From positions 259,033-323,032 of the forward strand of contig NZ_CP034852.1 of the NCBI RefSeq assembly GCF_005080825.1: a stretch of 64,000 nt of DNA, given 5' to 3'. A program made the translations under genes and the position numbers. The notes beneath the pieces are model-generated. The model worked only from the letters and a program-made list of their open reading frames with translations. It was not told the DNA's origin and searched no databases. Shown here piece after piece: positions 9,705 to 19,780 of the stretch; the stretch's first letter is position 1, and every line of letters starts with the position of its first letter. Origin of the DNA: Buchnera aphidicola (Thelaxes californica). GTDB taxonomy: Bacteria > Pseudomonadota > Gammaproteobacteria > Enterobacterales > Enterobacteriaceae.

Positions 9705-10922
9705 ATGAGTAAAAAAATAGAAATTTACTCTCCTGTTTTACCTGAATCTGTTATTAATGCAACTGTTTCAACATGGTATAAAAAAGTTGGAGATAAAATA
9801 AAATATAATGATATTCTATTAGATTTAGAAACAGATAAAGTTATTTTAGAAATTCCAGCTCCTCAAGATGGAATTTTATATAAAATTATAAAACCTGCAG
9901 GAGCAACAGTAGTATCAAAAGATATATTAGGATTATTAAATGTTGAAACAAATACTATACACGATGTAGCTCTTATAAGACATCAAAAACACAAAAAAAT
10001 AGAAAATAATCAAGTCTTAACATTAAGTATTACTCCGAGCGCAAGACGTTTAATTAATACATATGATATTTCTATAAAAAATTTACGAAAAATATGTAAA
10101 GATAAAAAAATCACAAGTGCAATTGTAGAAAAATATATTAGAAATCAATTAAATTCTAAACAAAACATATCGTTTAAAAATTGTAATCAAATAAATATAC
10201 CTCAACAAAATTTGAAAAATGATAAAAAAACTCAGCGTATACCTATGTCTCCTATGCGTCAAAGTATCTGTGAAAGATTGTTACAAAGTAAAAATTCCAC
10301 AGTAATGTTAACTACTTTTCAAGAAATCAATATGCAGCATATAATACAATTAAGAGAAAAATATCAAAATGATTTTCAAGAAAAAAATTTAGTAAAATTA
10401 GGATTTATGTCATTTTATGTTAAAGCAATAACAGAATGTTTAAAGCAATTTCCAGAAATTAATGCTTCCATTGAAGGAAAAGATATAATTTATTATAAAT
10501 ATTTTGACATTAGTATAGCAGTTTCTACTAAAAAAGGATTAATTACTCCGATTTTAAAAAATACTGATAATTTAAGTATGAGCGAAATTGAAAAAAAAAT
10601 AAAAAGTTTTGTTATTAAAGCAAATGAAGGAAAATTAAAAATTGAAGAATTAATCGGAGGAAATTTTACTATCAGTAATGGAGGGGTTTTTGGTTCTTTA
10701 TTTTCCACTCCTATTATTAACCCCCCTCAATCTGCAATTTTGGGAATTCATACTATTAAGAAACGTCCTGTAGTAATAAATAACATGATAAAAATTATGC
10801 CTATGATGTATGCTGCTTTAACTTATGATCATAGAATAGTAGATGGAAAAGAAGCGATTAGCTTTTTAAAAATGTTTAAAAATATATTAGAAGATTATTC
10901 ACGAATAAGTTTAAATATTTAG
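9705..10922 (+). CDS. sucB: Dihydrolipoyl succinyltransferase (E2 of 2-oxoglutarate dehydrogenase)
   Basis: Core E2 subunit that transfers succinyl from lipoamide to CoA. I take ATG at 9705 as the start: it has the ribosome binding site AAGGA 4-9 bases upstream and matches the E. coli N terminus. The frame also opens two codons earlier at a TTG inside the sucA stop region, which I reject. The product has 405 residues. Domains in order are a lipoyl domain with the modified lysine K45 in ETDKV, a peripheral-subunit binding domain (about 105-145, TPSARRLI), and the catalytic domain (about 170-405) with H376 and D380 in DHRIVDG. Confidence 0.97.
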   Translation: MSKKIEIYSPVLPESVINATVSTWYKKVGDKIKYNDILLDLETDKVILEIPAPQDGILYKIIKPAGATVVSKDILGLLNVETNTIHDVALIRHQKHKKIENNQVLTLSITPSARRLINTYDISIKNLRKICKDKKITSAIVEKYIRNQLNSKQNISFKNCNQINIPQQNLKNDKKTQRIPMSPMRQSICERLLQSKNSTVMLTTFQEINMQHIIQLREKYQNDFQEKNLVKLGFMSFYVKAITECLKQFPEINASIEGKDIIYYKYFDISIAVSTKKGLITPILKNTDNLSMSEIEKKIKSFVIKANEGKLKIEELIGGNFTISNGGVFGSLFSTPIINPPQSAILGIHTIKKRPVVINNMIKIMPMMYAALTYDHRIVDGKEAISFLKMFKNILEDYSRISLNI

Positions 10923-11542
10923 TTACTTTTTCATAATTTTAGTTTTTAAAAAAAATTATTGTTTAATACATTAATATGTTGGTATATAAATGTTTATTTA
11001 TATACCAACATATTAATCTATATATAAAAAGTTATTAAAGTGTTTAATAAAATAAAAAAATTTAATATATTTATATCAATTTATTAAATGCATAAAAATA
11101 TGAATGATATTTAGTATTATTAATATTTATTGTTTTTCTACGATATTTAAATTTTATTTTTTATTCATGAAACATTATTAAAATAAAATTATTATTTTCT
11201 TATTTTTTGTATAAAAATATACATATATTGATTATTTTTATTGTTTTTAAAAATTAATTTTATCAAATATTTATAATTTGCAATGTATATGTAAAAATTT
11301 TGTTATATGTTTTTATAGTGTAATTATTAATTAATATAATATTTTTGTAATGATAAAAATTATTAACATAAAAAATATTTCTTGTTGTATATATAAAATA
11401 TATTATAATTAAAATTATAAGAATATTATAAAGAGTGCATTCTTAAAAAGAATGATATAATAAATATAAGTTATTTAAGATAGATAATATCATCATTCTT
11501 CCTATTCATTTTTATAAAAAATATTTTTTTAAGGAAAAATAT
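10923..11542. other. Intergenic region between sucB and gpmA
   Basis: About 620 bases without a recognisable gene. E. coli has sucCD after sucB; nothing of them is visible here. The stretch opens with a perfect 21-bp hairpin (10970-11017). Nearer gpmA there is a small CATTCTT/AAGAATG inverted repeat around 11439-11455, and the gpmA ribosome binding site AAGGA sits at 11531-11535. Confidence 0.6.
10970..11017 (+). terminator. Perfect 21-bp hairpin after sucB
   Basis: Arms at 10970-10990 and 10997-11017 are exact reverse complements with a 6-base loop, starting 47 bases after the sucB stop. The stem includes a TTGG/CCAA core, unusual G+C content for this intergenic DNA. Read as the sucAB terminator or mRNA 3'-end stabiliser; there is no clean T-run directly after it. 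Confidence 0.7.
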
Positions 11543-12235
11543 ATGTCCCATCAAAATTTAATATTAATTCGACATGGAGAAAGTTTATGGAATCAAAAAA
11601 ATCAGTTTACTGGTTGGAGAGACATTGATCTATCTCAAAAAGGGGAACAAGAAGCATTACAAGCTGCTATGTTATTAAAAAAACATAATTTTAAATTTGA
11701 TTGTAGTTATACTTCTGTATTAAAAAGAGCTATTCATAGTTTGTGGATTATATTAAAAAATATACAACATTCTTGGATTCCAGTAAAAAAAGATTGGAAA
11801 TTAAATGAAAGACATTACGGTATATTAGAAGGTTTAAATAAAAAAGCAGTAGAATTAAAATATGGAACAGAGCAAATGCATCAATGGCGTCGTAGTTTTA
11901 CCATATGTCCTCCTAAAATATCAGAAACAAATGTTTTTTTTCCAGGTAATGATTGTCGATACAATAATATTCCAAAAAGTTTAATACCAACATCAGAAAG
12001 CTTAAAGGACACAATGAAAAGAGTAGTTACGTATTGGAATACAACAATTTTACCTGAAATTAAAAAAGATAAAAAAATATTAATTGTTGCACATGGAAAT
12101 TCTTTAAGATCTTTAATTAAATATTTAGCAAATATTAATGATAATGAAATTGAAAAAATAGAATTAAATACTGGAGTTCCTATTGTTTATGAATTTGATT
12201 CTACTTATCAACCAAAAAAATATTATACTTTATAA
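11543..12235 (+). CDS. gpmA: 2,3-bisphosphoglycerate-dependent phosphoglycerate mutase
   Basis: Interconverts 3- and 2-phosphoglycerate in glycolysis via a phosphohistidine. The phosphorylated histidine is H11 in LIRHGESLWN and the second catalytic histidine is H184 in VAHGNSLRS; the segment LNERHYGILEGLNK is present. The product has 230 residues against 250 in E. coli. It ends right after the segment equivalent to E. coli HYYLG, so the lysine/alanine-rich C-terminal tail is missing; as I recall, other Buchnera GpmA proteins are similarly short. A clear ribosome binding site, AAGGA, precedes the ATG. pfkA follows 62 bases later on the same strand. Confidence 0.97.
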   Translation: MSHQNLILIRHGESLWNQKNQFTGWRDIDLSQKGEQEALQAAMLLKKHNFKFDCSYTSVLKRAIHSLWIILKNIQHSWIPVKKDWKLNERHYGILEGLNKKAVELKYGTEQMHQWRRSFTICPPKISETNVFFPGNDCRYNNIPKSLIPTSESLKDTMKRVVTYWNTTILPEIKKDKKILIVAHGNSLRSLIKYLANINDNEIEKIELNTGVPIVYEFDSTYQPKKYYTL

Positions 12236-12297
12236 AAAGTAATATAATAACTTTACATTTTTTATTAAAATAATTTACATAACTAAAAGGAATTAAT

Positions 12298-13260
12298 ATG
12301 ATTAAAACAATAGGAGTATTAACAAGTGGAGGAGATGCTCCTGGAATGAATGCAGCTATAAGAGGTGTAGTGCGATCTGGAATTAGTGAAAGTTTAGTTA
12401 TGTATGGAATTTATGATGGATACTTAGGATTATATAATGATAAAATGGTGATTTTAGATAGATATAGTGTATCTGATATAATTAATAAAGGTGGAACTTT
12501 TTTAGGTTCTGCAAGATTTTCAGGTTTTTTAGATGAAAAAAAAAGATTAATAGCAATTAATAATATGAAAAAAAAAAATATTGATGCCCTTATTATTATA
12601 GGAGGTGATGGTTCTTATTCTGGAGCTCTTTGTTTAACAAAGATGAATTTTCCGTGTATTTGTATACCAAGTACAATTGATAACGATATTTCAGGAACAG
12701 ACTATACTATCGGTTATAGTACAGCATTAGAAACCATTGTACAGGCAATTGATCGATTAAGAGATACATCTTCTTCTCACCAAAGAATTACAATTATTGA
12801 AGTAATGGGGAGAAATTGTGGTGATTTAACTATTTCTGCCGCTATTGCAGGAGGATGTGAATTTGTAATTTTACCAGAATTACCATATAACAAACAAGAA
12901 TTATTAGATACAATACAATGCGGCATAAAAAATGGTAAAAAACATGCAATTATAGTTGTTACAGAGTATATGTGTAATACTTTTCAATTAGCAAAATATA
13001 TTGAAAATAAAACTGGTCGTGAAACTAGAGCAACAATTTTAGGACATTTACAAAGAGGAGGTAGTCCTGTAGCTTATGATCGTATTTTAGCATCCAGAAT
13101 GGGAGCTTATTCTATTGAATTACTATTATCAGGATATAAACAACATTGTATTGGAATTAAAAACGAAAAATTAATTCATTACAAAATTCAAGATGCTTTA
13201 ACAAATATAGAAAAATCTTCTAAATATCAGTTATTAAAAGTTGCACAAAAATTGTATTAA
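12298..13260 (+). CDS. pfkA: ATP-dependent 6-phosphofructokinase
   Basis: Commits fructose-6-phosphate to glycolysis by phosphorylation to the 1,6-bisphosphate. The 320-residue product matches the E. coli PfkA length. The ATP-binding glycine loop [10 protein letters not shown] is near residue 10, [11 protein letters not shown] is near 100, and the catalytic region [11 protein letters not shown] has T126, D128 and D130. Substrate-binding [10 protein letters not shown] and [15 protein letters not shown] are intact. Ribosome binding site AAGGA is seven bases before the ATG. It converges with tpiA. Confidence 0.98.
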   Translation: MIKTIGVLTSGGDAPGMNAAIRGVVRSGISESLVMYGIYDGYLGLYNDKMVILDRYSVSDIINKGGTFLGSARFSGFLDEKKRLIAINNMKKKNIDALIIIGGDGSYSGALCLTKMNFPCICIPSTIDNDISGTDYTIGYSTALETIVQAIDRLRDTSSSHQRITIIEVMGRNCGDLTISAAIAGGCEFVILPELPYNKQELLDTIQCGIKNGKKHAIIVVTEYMCNTFQLAKYIENKTGRETRATILGHLQRGGSPVAYDRILASRMGAYSIELLLSGYKQHCIGIKNEKLIHYKIQDALTNIEKSSKYQLLKVAQKLY

Positions 13261-13406
13261 ATATAAAAAATATATTTTAAATGATCAAGTTTTTTTTATA
13301 AAAAATTTTAAACAATTTTAAGTAAAATTTGATGTTCTATTTTTTTGATATAAAAACAATATAATTATTTTTATATTATTGATGATTAAAATTGTTTTTT
13401 ATTTTT

Positions 13407-14171
13407 TTAATAGATCATGTTTTTGATCATTTTAATAAATATTTCACTATTTAAAGAAGAGTTACCTACTAATAATCCATCAACATCTTTTTGTTGTGAT
13501 AACATTTTAATATTTTTTTCATTTACTGATCCACCATAATAAATAGATAAAGATTGTATGGAATTATTTGTATAATATTGAATATATTTTTTAATAAATT
13601 TATGAATATTAATAACTTCTTCTATAGATGCAGACTTTCCTGTTCCAATAGCCCAAACAGGTTCATATGCAATAATTGTATTGTCAAATGCTGTATTACC
13701 TAATTCATCTAAAATTTTAGTTATTTGTTGTTTTAAAACTAATTCTGTTTGTTTCATTTCTTTTTCTTTTAAATTTTCTCCAACACATAAAATTGGAATT
13801 AATTCCGATTCTTTAACTTTAATAAATTTTTTTAAAATAATATTATTATTTTCATTATGAAAATTTCTACGTTCAGAATGACCCACAATAACATATTTTA
13901 CAAAATTTTCTTTTAGCATATGTATTGAAACTTCTCCAGTAAAAGCTCCAATAGAATTGTAACTAACATCTTGTGAACATAAATGAATATTTAAATCTAA
14001 ATCATTTATTATATGTTTAACTAAACATAAATAAATTTGTGGAAAAGCAATAACAATATTTACAGAATTTAACTCTGTTTTAGTTAAATGTCTGTGTACA
14101 TTTAACAAAAAATCAGTAATTATTTTTTTATTTCCGTTTAATTTCCAATTTGCAATTATTGTTTTTTTCAT
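13407..14171 (-). CDS. tpiA: Triosephosphate isomerase
   Basis: Interconverts dihydroxyacetone phosphate and glyceraldehyde-3-phosphate. The 254-residue product has normal length. The substrate lysine lies in IIANWKLNGNK at the N terminus, the catalytic histidine is H98 in VGHSERR, and the catalytic glutamate is E170 in AYEPVWAIGTGKSA. The phosphate-binding YYGGSVNEKN and DGLLVGNSSL segments are present. It is preceded (minus strand) by a 407-base gap after rpsA, which contains a hairpin. Confidence 0.98.
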   Translation of the reverse strand: MKKTIIANWKLNGNKKIITDFLLNVHRHLTKTELNSVNIVIAFPQIYLCLVKHIINDLDLNIHLCSQDVSYNSIGAFTGEVSIHMLKENFVKYVIVGHSERRNFHNENNNIILKKFIKVKESELIPILCVGENLKEKEMKQTELVLKQQITKILDELGNTAFDNTIIAYEPVWAIGTGKSASIEEVINIHKFIKKYIQYYTNNSIQSLSIYYGGSVNEKNIKMLSQQKDVDGLLVGNSSLNSEIFIKMIKNMIY

Positions 14172-14578
14172 GATTTTAATATTCCTTTTTTTTCTTAAAA
14201 AAATTTTTACTAAGTTACTATAAAAAAATTATTAGTAACTTAGTTCGAAAATGCTGAACATAAAAATTATAAGTATTTTTGGATTGTTTTAGATACTGAA
14301 AAAATTAATACATTTTATATTTGATATACATGTATATTTTAATATTACATTAAAAGTCATATATATGATATTCATTAAAATTTTAATTGTATTTATATAT
14401 TTCATAGAATTTAAAAATTAATATATTAAATAATAATAAAATAAATATTTATATATATATTGTACAAACTTTTTACCATATCTTGTTTATATAACGATGT
14501 TGCACAAAATATAATTAGTACATAAAACTATAATAGTTTTTTATGTATTTTTTAATATCAAAAAATAGTTTCAAAAAT
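14172..14578. other. Intergenic region between rpsA and tpiA
   Basis: 407 bases without a gene. In E. coli and, as I recall, in the pea-aphid Buchnera, ihfB follows rpsA; no IHF-beta-like reading frame is visible here, so its loss is inferred. A 12-bp perfect stem lies at 14209-14244, and an imperfect hairpin around 14519-14545 just after rpsA may end its transcript. Confidence 0.55.
14209..14244 (-). terminator. Hairpin upstream of tpiA
   Basis: Arms at 14209-14220 and 14233-14244 are exact reverse complements (12 bp, 12-base A+T loop). It stands about 40 bases before the tpiA start on the minus strand. It could end transcription coming from rpsA, or be the orphan terminator of a lost gene between them. 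Confidence 0.5.
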
Positions 14579-16288
14579 TTATTCTGTAACTTGAGCAGCT
14601 TTAAATGCTTCAGTCATAATATTATTACCATTTTTTTTCGATTCTGCAATATTTATTTCAGTTTTTAATTTTTTTGTTTGTATTTTTTTTTTATCATTGT
14701 TTTGAGGAACATAAATTACGTTAATGATTCTATTTTTTTTATCAATATTGTGGATCATTACTTCAATTTTTTGACCAATTTTAAAATCATTAATACTTAA
14801 TTTTTTTTTATTTTCATAATGTTTTAATAAAATTTCAGTATTTAACGTTATTATTCCTCGAACACCATTTTCTAATGATAATATTATTTGATTATTTTTT
14901 TCTGAAATTAAAACAATTGTGCCTATAATTTTATTTTTTTTCTTATGTAAAATAAAAAATTTATTTAAAGGATCTTCTTTAAGATGTTTTAAACCTAAAG
15001 AAATTCTTTCTCTTTCTGCGTCAACTTGTAGAACTACAGCAGTAATATCTTCTCCTTTTTTATAATTGTCAATTAATTTTTCTCCTGTTTCTGTCCATGA
15101 AATATCAGATAAATGTATTAATCCATCAATTCCTTTAGGTAAACCAACAAAAATTCCGAAATCTGTAATAGATTTAATTTTTCCTTGAACATGACTTCCT
15201 TTTTTATTTTCTTCTAAAAACTCTTTCCAAGGATTATTTTTACATTGTTTTAAACCAAGAGAAATACGTCTTCTATCTTCATCAATATCTAATACCATTA
15301 CTTTAACTGTTTCATTAATGTTAACTAACTTAGAAGGGTGAATATTTTTATTAGTCCAATCCATTTCAGAAACATGTACTAATCCTTCAACTCCTTCCTG
15401 AATTTCTACAAAACATCCATAATCTGTTAAATTTGTAACTCTTCCATCAATTTTAATTCCTTCTGGATATTTTGTCGAAATAGCAACCCAAGGATCTTCT
15501 CCAAGTTGTTTTAAACCTAAAGACACTCGCGTTCTTTCTTTATCAAATTTTAATATTTTAACTTGTATTTCATCTCCTATATTTACAATTTCACTTGGAT
15601 GTTTTACTCTTTTCCAAGCCATATCTGTAATGTGTAATAATCCATCTACTCCACCTAAATCTACAAATGCCCCATAATCTGTTAAATTTTTAACTATCCC
15701 TGTTAAATTTATTCCTTCTTTTAAGTTCTGTAATAATTGATCACGTTCTGCACTATTTTCATATTCTATAACGGCTCTTCTAGAAACCACTACATTATTT
15801 CTTTTTTTATCTAATTTAATAACTTTAAATTCTAATTCTTGACCCTCTAAATTAACTGAGTCTCTGATAGGTCTTACATCTACTAGAGAACCAGGTAAAA
15901 AAGCACGTATATCATTTAATTCAACAGTAAAACCTCCTTTAACTTTTCCATTAATTAAACCTTTAATATTAATAGCATCTTTATAAGCTTTTTCTAAAAT
16001 AATCCATGATTCATGTCTTTTAGCTTTTTCTCGTGATAATAAAGTGGAACCAAAACCATCTTCTACAGCATCCAATGCAACATCAACAATATCTCCTATT
16101 TGTATTTCCAATTTACCTTGTGCATCTTTAAATTGTTCAATAGGTATATTTGATTCTGATTTTAACCCTGCATCTACTAATACAGTATCTTTTTCAATAG
16201 AAATAATTGTTCCTTGAATAATTGATCCTGGTTTAGTATTAATCGTTTTTAATGATTCTTTAAATAAATTCGAAAAAGATTCTATCAT
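14579..16288 (-). CDS. rpsA: 30S ribosomal protein S1
   Basis: Binds mRNA leaders and helps load them on the 30S subunit. I place the start at ATG 16286-16288 ([14 protein letters not shown], matching E. coli MTESFAQLFEESLK), with GAAG about nine bases upstream. The frame extends five codons further to a TTG, which I reject. The product has about 569 residues against 557 in E. coli. Six S1 repeats can be followed, with [41 protein letters not shown] and [17 protein letters not shown]. The sixth repeat is the least conserved, and the C-terminal tail is lysine-rich before the conserved MTEAFKAAQ end. Confidence 0.97.
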   Translation of the reverse strand: MIESFSNLFKESLKTINTKPGSIIQGTIISIEKDTVLVDAGLKSESNIPIEQFKDAQGKLEIQIGDIVDVALDAVEDGFGSTLLSREKAKRHESWIILEKAYKDAINIKGLINGKVKGGFTVELNDIRAFLPGSLVDVRPIRDSVNLEGQELEFKVIKLDKKRNNVVVSRRAVIEYENSAERDQLLQNLKEGINLTGIVKNLTDYGAFVDLGGVDGLLHITDMAWKRVKHPSEIVNIGDEIQVKILKFDKERTRVSLGLKQLGEDPWVAISTKYPEGIKIDGRVTNLTDYGCFVEIQEGVEGLVHVSEMDWTNKNIHPSKLVNINETVKVMVLDIDEDRRRISLGLKQCKNNPWKEFLEENKKGSHVQGKIKSITDFGIFVGLPKGIDGLIHLSDISWTETGEKLIDNYKKGEDITAVVLQVDAERERISLGLKHLKEDPLNKFFILHKKKNKIIGTIVLISEKNNQIILSLENGVRGIITLNTEILLKHYENKKKLSINDFKIGQKIEVMIHNIDKKNRIINVIYVPQNNDKKKIQTKKLKTEINIAESKKNGNNIMTEAFKAAQVTE

Positions 16289-16413
16289 ATTAATAATCTT
16301 CAAAAATTTTTATAGTTTATATTTTTTTTGTTTAATTTTTCTTAAAACAAAAAAAAGAATGAATAATTTATAATTTTTCCATAAATTATAAGATTAATTT
16401 TATATATTTTTAA

Positions 16414-17088
16414 TTAAAATACATTATTTTTAATATATTTTAAAGTTATTTTTAATACATTTTCAAAATTCATATTAGTAGAATCTATTATTATAGCATC
16501 TTTTGCTGGAATTAATGGAGAAATAGTTCTTTGAATGTCTCTAAGATCACGATTATACATATCTTTATGTAAATCATTAATGTCAACGTTTGTTCCTTTT
16601 TTGTGAAGATCATTAAAACGTCTTTGTACTCGTACTGATAAACTACCTTCTAAAAAAATTTTTAAATGTGCATCTGGAAATACAATTGTTCCCATATCTC
16701 TTCCATTTGCAATTAAACCTGGTTGTTTTTTAAAAGATCTTTGTTGTTGTAGTAATTTTTTTCTAATTTTTGGAAATACAGATATTTTTGAAGATATATT
16801 TGAAATAGTTTTTTCACATACTATTTTTGGAACATTTTGTTCATATAATTTTTGAAAATTATACGGATGTTGTGTACACCAAAGAAATAATTCATGTGAA
16901 AAAACTGATAAAATTTTTTCTTCTAATATAGGAATATTAAATTGAAAAGTAATCAATGCAATGATTCGATATAATATTCCCGAATCTAAACTATACCAAT
17001 TAAATATTTTTGCTATTTCTTTTGATAAAACACTTTTTCCAACCCCACAAGGACCATCAATAGTTATTACTGGAATTAATGTTTTCAT
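16414..17088 (-). CDS. cmk: Cytidylate kinase
   Basis: Phosphorylates CMP and dCMP to the diphosphates. The 224-residue product is the family's normal length (E. coli 227). The P-loop GPCGVGKS is at residues 12-19, followed by LDSGILYR (substrate binding), GRDMGTIVFPDA, and the C-terminal IDSTNM motif. It precedes rpsA on the same strand, as in E. coli. With tmk dead in this window (51.8-52.4 kb), Cmk is one of the nucleoside monophosphate kinases still present, but nothing in its sequence suggests a widened specificity. Confidence 0.96.
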   Translation of the reverse strand: MKTLIPVITIDGPCGVGKSVLSKEIAKIFNWYSLDSGILYRIIALITFQFNIPILEEKILSVFSHELFLWCTQHPYNFQKLYEQNVPKIVCEKTISNISSKISVFPKIRKKLLQQQRSFKKQPGLIANGRDMGTIVFPDAHLKIFLEGSLSVRVQRRFNDLHKKGTNVDINDLHKDMYNRDLRDIQRTISPLIPAKDAIIIDSTNMNFENVLKITLKYIKNNVF

Positions 17089-17268
17089 TATTATTACTTT
17101 ATTTATATATTTGAAATTAAGTTGATAATTTATTGGTGATTTTAAATAAACATAATTTTTTTTATATAAAAATTATATTCTATTTCAATTAAAAAAAATA
17201 TTTTTTGAAAAAAAAAATTTTATAATTAATATATATTAAAAAATATTTTTAAAAATAAATATAATTTT

Positions 17269-18570
17269 TTATAATGATTCAATTGGATATTGACTAATAG
17301 AATTTAATTCTCTAAAAAAATTTGGGAATGTTTTAGCCACACATTGTGGATTTAAAATTTCTACTGAAACTTCTGATAAACAAATTAAAGAAAAACACAT
17401 AGCAATACGATGATCATTATAAGTTTCAATAATTGCAGAGTGAAACTTAATAGGTGGTTGTATACTAATAAAATCAATACCTTCTTGTACAATTGCCCCA
17501 ACTTTTCGTAATTCTGTTGCCATAGCAGTAATTCTATCTGATTCTTTTAATCTCCAGTTATATATATTACGAATAGTAGTTATTCCTTTAGCAAATAAAG
17601 CAACTATTGCTATAGTCATAGCAGCATCGGGTATATGATTTAAATCTACATCAATTCCTGTGAGTTGATTTTTAGTACATTTAATATAATTATCCCCCCA
17701 AGAAATTTTTGCTCCCATTTTTTCTAATACATACGCAAATTCTATATCCCCTTGTGTGCTATTAGCATCAATACCTTTAATACATACCGTTCCTCCTTTA
17801 ATTGCAGCAGCAGCTAAAAAATAAGAAGCAGAAGATGCATCACCTTCAATCTGAACGTTTTCTATACTTTTATATGTTTGATTTCCTGGAATATAGAAAT
17901 CTTGATATTTTTTATGTGTAATTGTTACACCAAAATTATTTATTATATTCAACGTAATATCAATATAAGGTTGAGAAACTAATATACCTTCAACAGAAAT
18001 GTATGTATCTTTTTTAGCTAAGGGAGCAGCAATCAATAAAGATGTTAAAAATTGACTAGAAATATTACCTTTTACTGTAATTTTTCCTCCAACATACCCT
18101 CCATGAATTAATATTGGGGGGTAATTGTTTTTGATTTTATACTCAATTATAGCTCCTCCTTGCCGTAAACTATTTACTAAATCCCCAATAGGTCTTTCAT
18201 GCATTCTATTATCTCCAGTCAAAGTAATACGATGATTTGACAAGGATAAAATTGCTAATAATGGGCGTATTGCTGTTCCTGCATTTCCTAAAAATAAAGT
18301 TAATGCATGATTATTAATTTGAAATAACCCTCCAACCCCATGTATGACACAAACAGTATTGTTTTTATATAATTGATAATGAATACCTAACAATTTTAAT
18401 GCTTGTAACATATGATGTATATCATCACTATCTAATACATTTGTAATAGTAGTTATTCCATTTGATAATGATGCGATTAGTAATACTCTATTAGATATGC
18501 TTTTAGATCCAGGTAACAAAATAGTTCCCTGAATATGTTGTACTGGTTTTAAAAGTAATGAAGTAGTCAT
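17269..18570 (-). CDS. aroA: 5-enolpyruvylshikimate-3-phosphate synthase
   Basis: Sixth step of the shikimate pathway: joins shikimate-3-phosphate and phosphoenolpyruvate on the way to chorismate, the precursor of the aromatic amino acids Buchnera supplies to aphids. The 433-residue product (E. coli 427) shows [10 protein letters not shown] at the N terminus, [13 protein letters not shown] (phosphoenolpyruvate binding), [47 protein letters not shown] and [12 protein letters not shown]. serC lies immediately upstream on the same strand (39-base gap), the conserved serC-aroA operon. Confidence 0.98.
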   Translation of the reverse strand: MTTSLLLKPVQHIQGTILLPGSKSISNRVLLIASLSNGITTITNVLDSDDIHHMLQALKLLGIHYQLYKNNTVCVIHGVGGLFQINNHALTLFLGNAGTAIRPLLAILSLSNHRITLTGDNRMHERPIGDLVNSLRQGGAIIEYKIKNNYPPILIHGGYVGGKITVKGNISSQFLTSLLIAAPLAKKDTYISVEGILVSQPYIDITLNIINNFGVTITHKKYQDFYIPGNQTYKSIENVQIEGDASSASYFLAAAAIKGGTVCIKGIDANSTQGDIEFAYVLEKMGAKISWGDNYIKCTKNQLTGIDVDLNHIPDAAMTIAIVALFAKGITTIRNIYNWRLKESDRITAMATELRKVGAIVQEGIDFISIQPPIKFHSAIIETYNDHRIAMCFSLICLSEVSVEILNPQCVAKTFPNFFRELNSISQYPIESL

Positions 18571-18608
18571 TAATAAATACCTTTACTGTAATAAATTGAA
18601 TATTTGAT

Positions 18609-19700
18609 TCAATGGTATTTTTGTTCAAACAAACTCATAAATTTAACTAATTTTTTTACTCCTGAAAAAGGCATAGAATTATATAAAGATGCTCTAATTC
18701 CACCTCGAGCAACATGTCCTTTTAATGCTAATAATTTATATTCAATTGCTTCTTTTACAAAAACATTTGTTAATTCTTTATTTTTTAAATCAAATGTAAC
18801 ATTCATTTTAGAACGATATTTTTTTTCAATATTATTATGGTAAAATTTACTATGATCAATAAAATGATACAAATAAGATGATTTTTTGTTATTTTTTTTT
18901 TCTATGCTTTTAACCCCTCCTAAATTAATTAGCCATTTAAAAATTAACCCTGCAATATACCATGAAAAAGTTGCTGGAGTATTAAACATGGATTGACTAT
19001 TATAAAGTGTAGAATAATTTAAAATCGAAGGAATAAATTTATTATTTAAACATAATAATTCTTTTTTTATAATTACTATTGTTAATCCAGAAACTCCAAC
19101 ATTTTTTTGTGCACTAGCATAAATCATTGCATATTTTTTGATATTAATTTCTTTAGATAATAAAGTAGAAGAAAAATCTCCAATAATTTTTCTATTTTGA
19201 AACCAAATAGGTTCTTCTTCAATAGCAATACCTTCTATTGTTTCATTAGGGCAATAATGGATATATTTTGAATTATTTTGAATAGGCCATTCTTTCATTG
19301 GAATTAAACTTATATTACCACATGTTTTTTTTTGTATTATATTAATAACATTTACATAACAATATTTTTTTGCTTCTTTTGCTGCTGCTTGTGACCAAAA
19401 TCCACTACAAATATAGTCAGTTGTATCTTGTTGATTTAATAAATTCATAGGTATTGCTGAAAATTGTCCTCTTGCTCCACCATGACAAAAAAGTATGGTA
19501 TATTCTTTAGGAATATTTAATAAATATCTTAAATTTTCAATACATTTTTTAAAAAAATATATAAATTCGGTGCTGCGATGACTTAATTCTAATATAGATA
19601 CTCCTAAATTATTCCAGTTTAAAAGCTGATTTTGTGCTTTAAGCATTATTTCTTTTGGAAGCATTGCAGGCCCTGCACTAAAATTATATATATTATTCAT
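18609..19700 (-). CDS. serC: Phosphoserine aminotransferase
   Basis: PLP enzyme that converts 3-phosphohydroxypyruvate to phosphoserine; in E. coli it also acts in pyridoxine synthesis. The 363-residue product has the E. coli length (362). The pyridoxal-phosphate lysine is K199 in YASAQKNVGVSG. The N terminus NIYNFSAGPAMLP, the phosphate-binding HGGARGQFSAIP, and the C-terminal RGGIRASLYNSMP are all intact. It forms a unit with aroA downstream. Confidence 0.97.
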   Translation of the reverse strand: MNNIYNFSAGPAMLPKEIMLKAQNQLLNWNNLGVSILELSHRSTEFIYFFKKCIENLRYLLNIPKEYTILFCHGGARGQFSAIPMNLLNQQDTTDYICSGFWSQAAAKEAKKYCYVNVINIIQKKTCGNISLIPMKEWPIQNNSKYIHYCPNETIEGIAIEEEPIWFQNRKIIGDFSSTLLSKEINIKKYAMIYASAQKNVGVSGLTIVIIKKELLCLNNKFIPSILNYSTLYNSQSMFNTPATFSWYIAGLIFKWLINLGGVKSIEKKNNKKSSYLYHFIDHSKFYHNNIEKKYRSKMNVTFDLKNKELTNVFVKEAIEYKLLALKGHVARGGIRASLYNSMPFSGVKKLVKFMSLFEQKYH

Positions 19701-19780
19701 GTTATTTATACCCAGTAAAATAATTTACAAACAATATTGATATCTATTCAATATATTTAATTTTTAAAACAATATTTTAT

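Noticed and set aside
14579..16303. rpsA starting at a TTG 15 bases upstream
   Set aside because: ATG 16288 aligns with the E. coli start and has its own GAAG ribosome binding site at the right distance.
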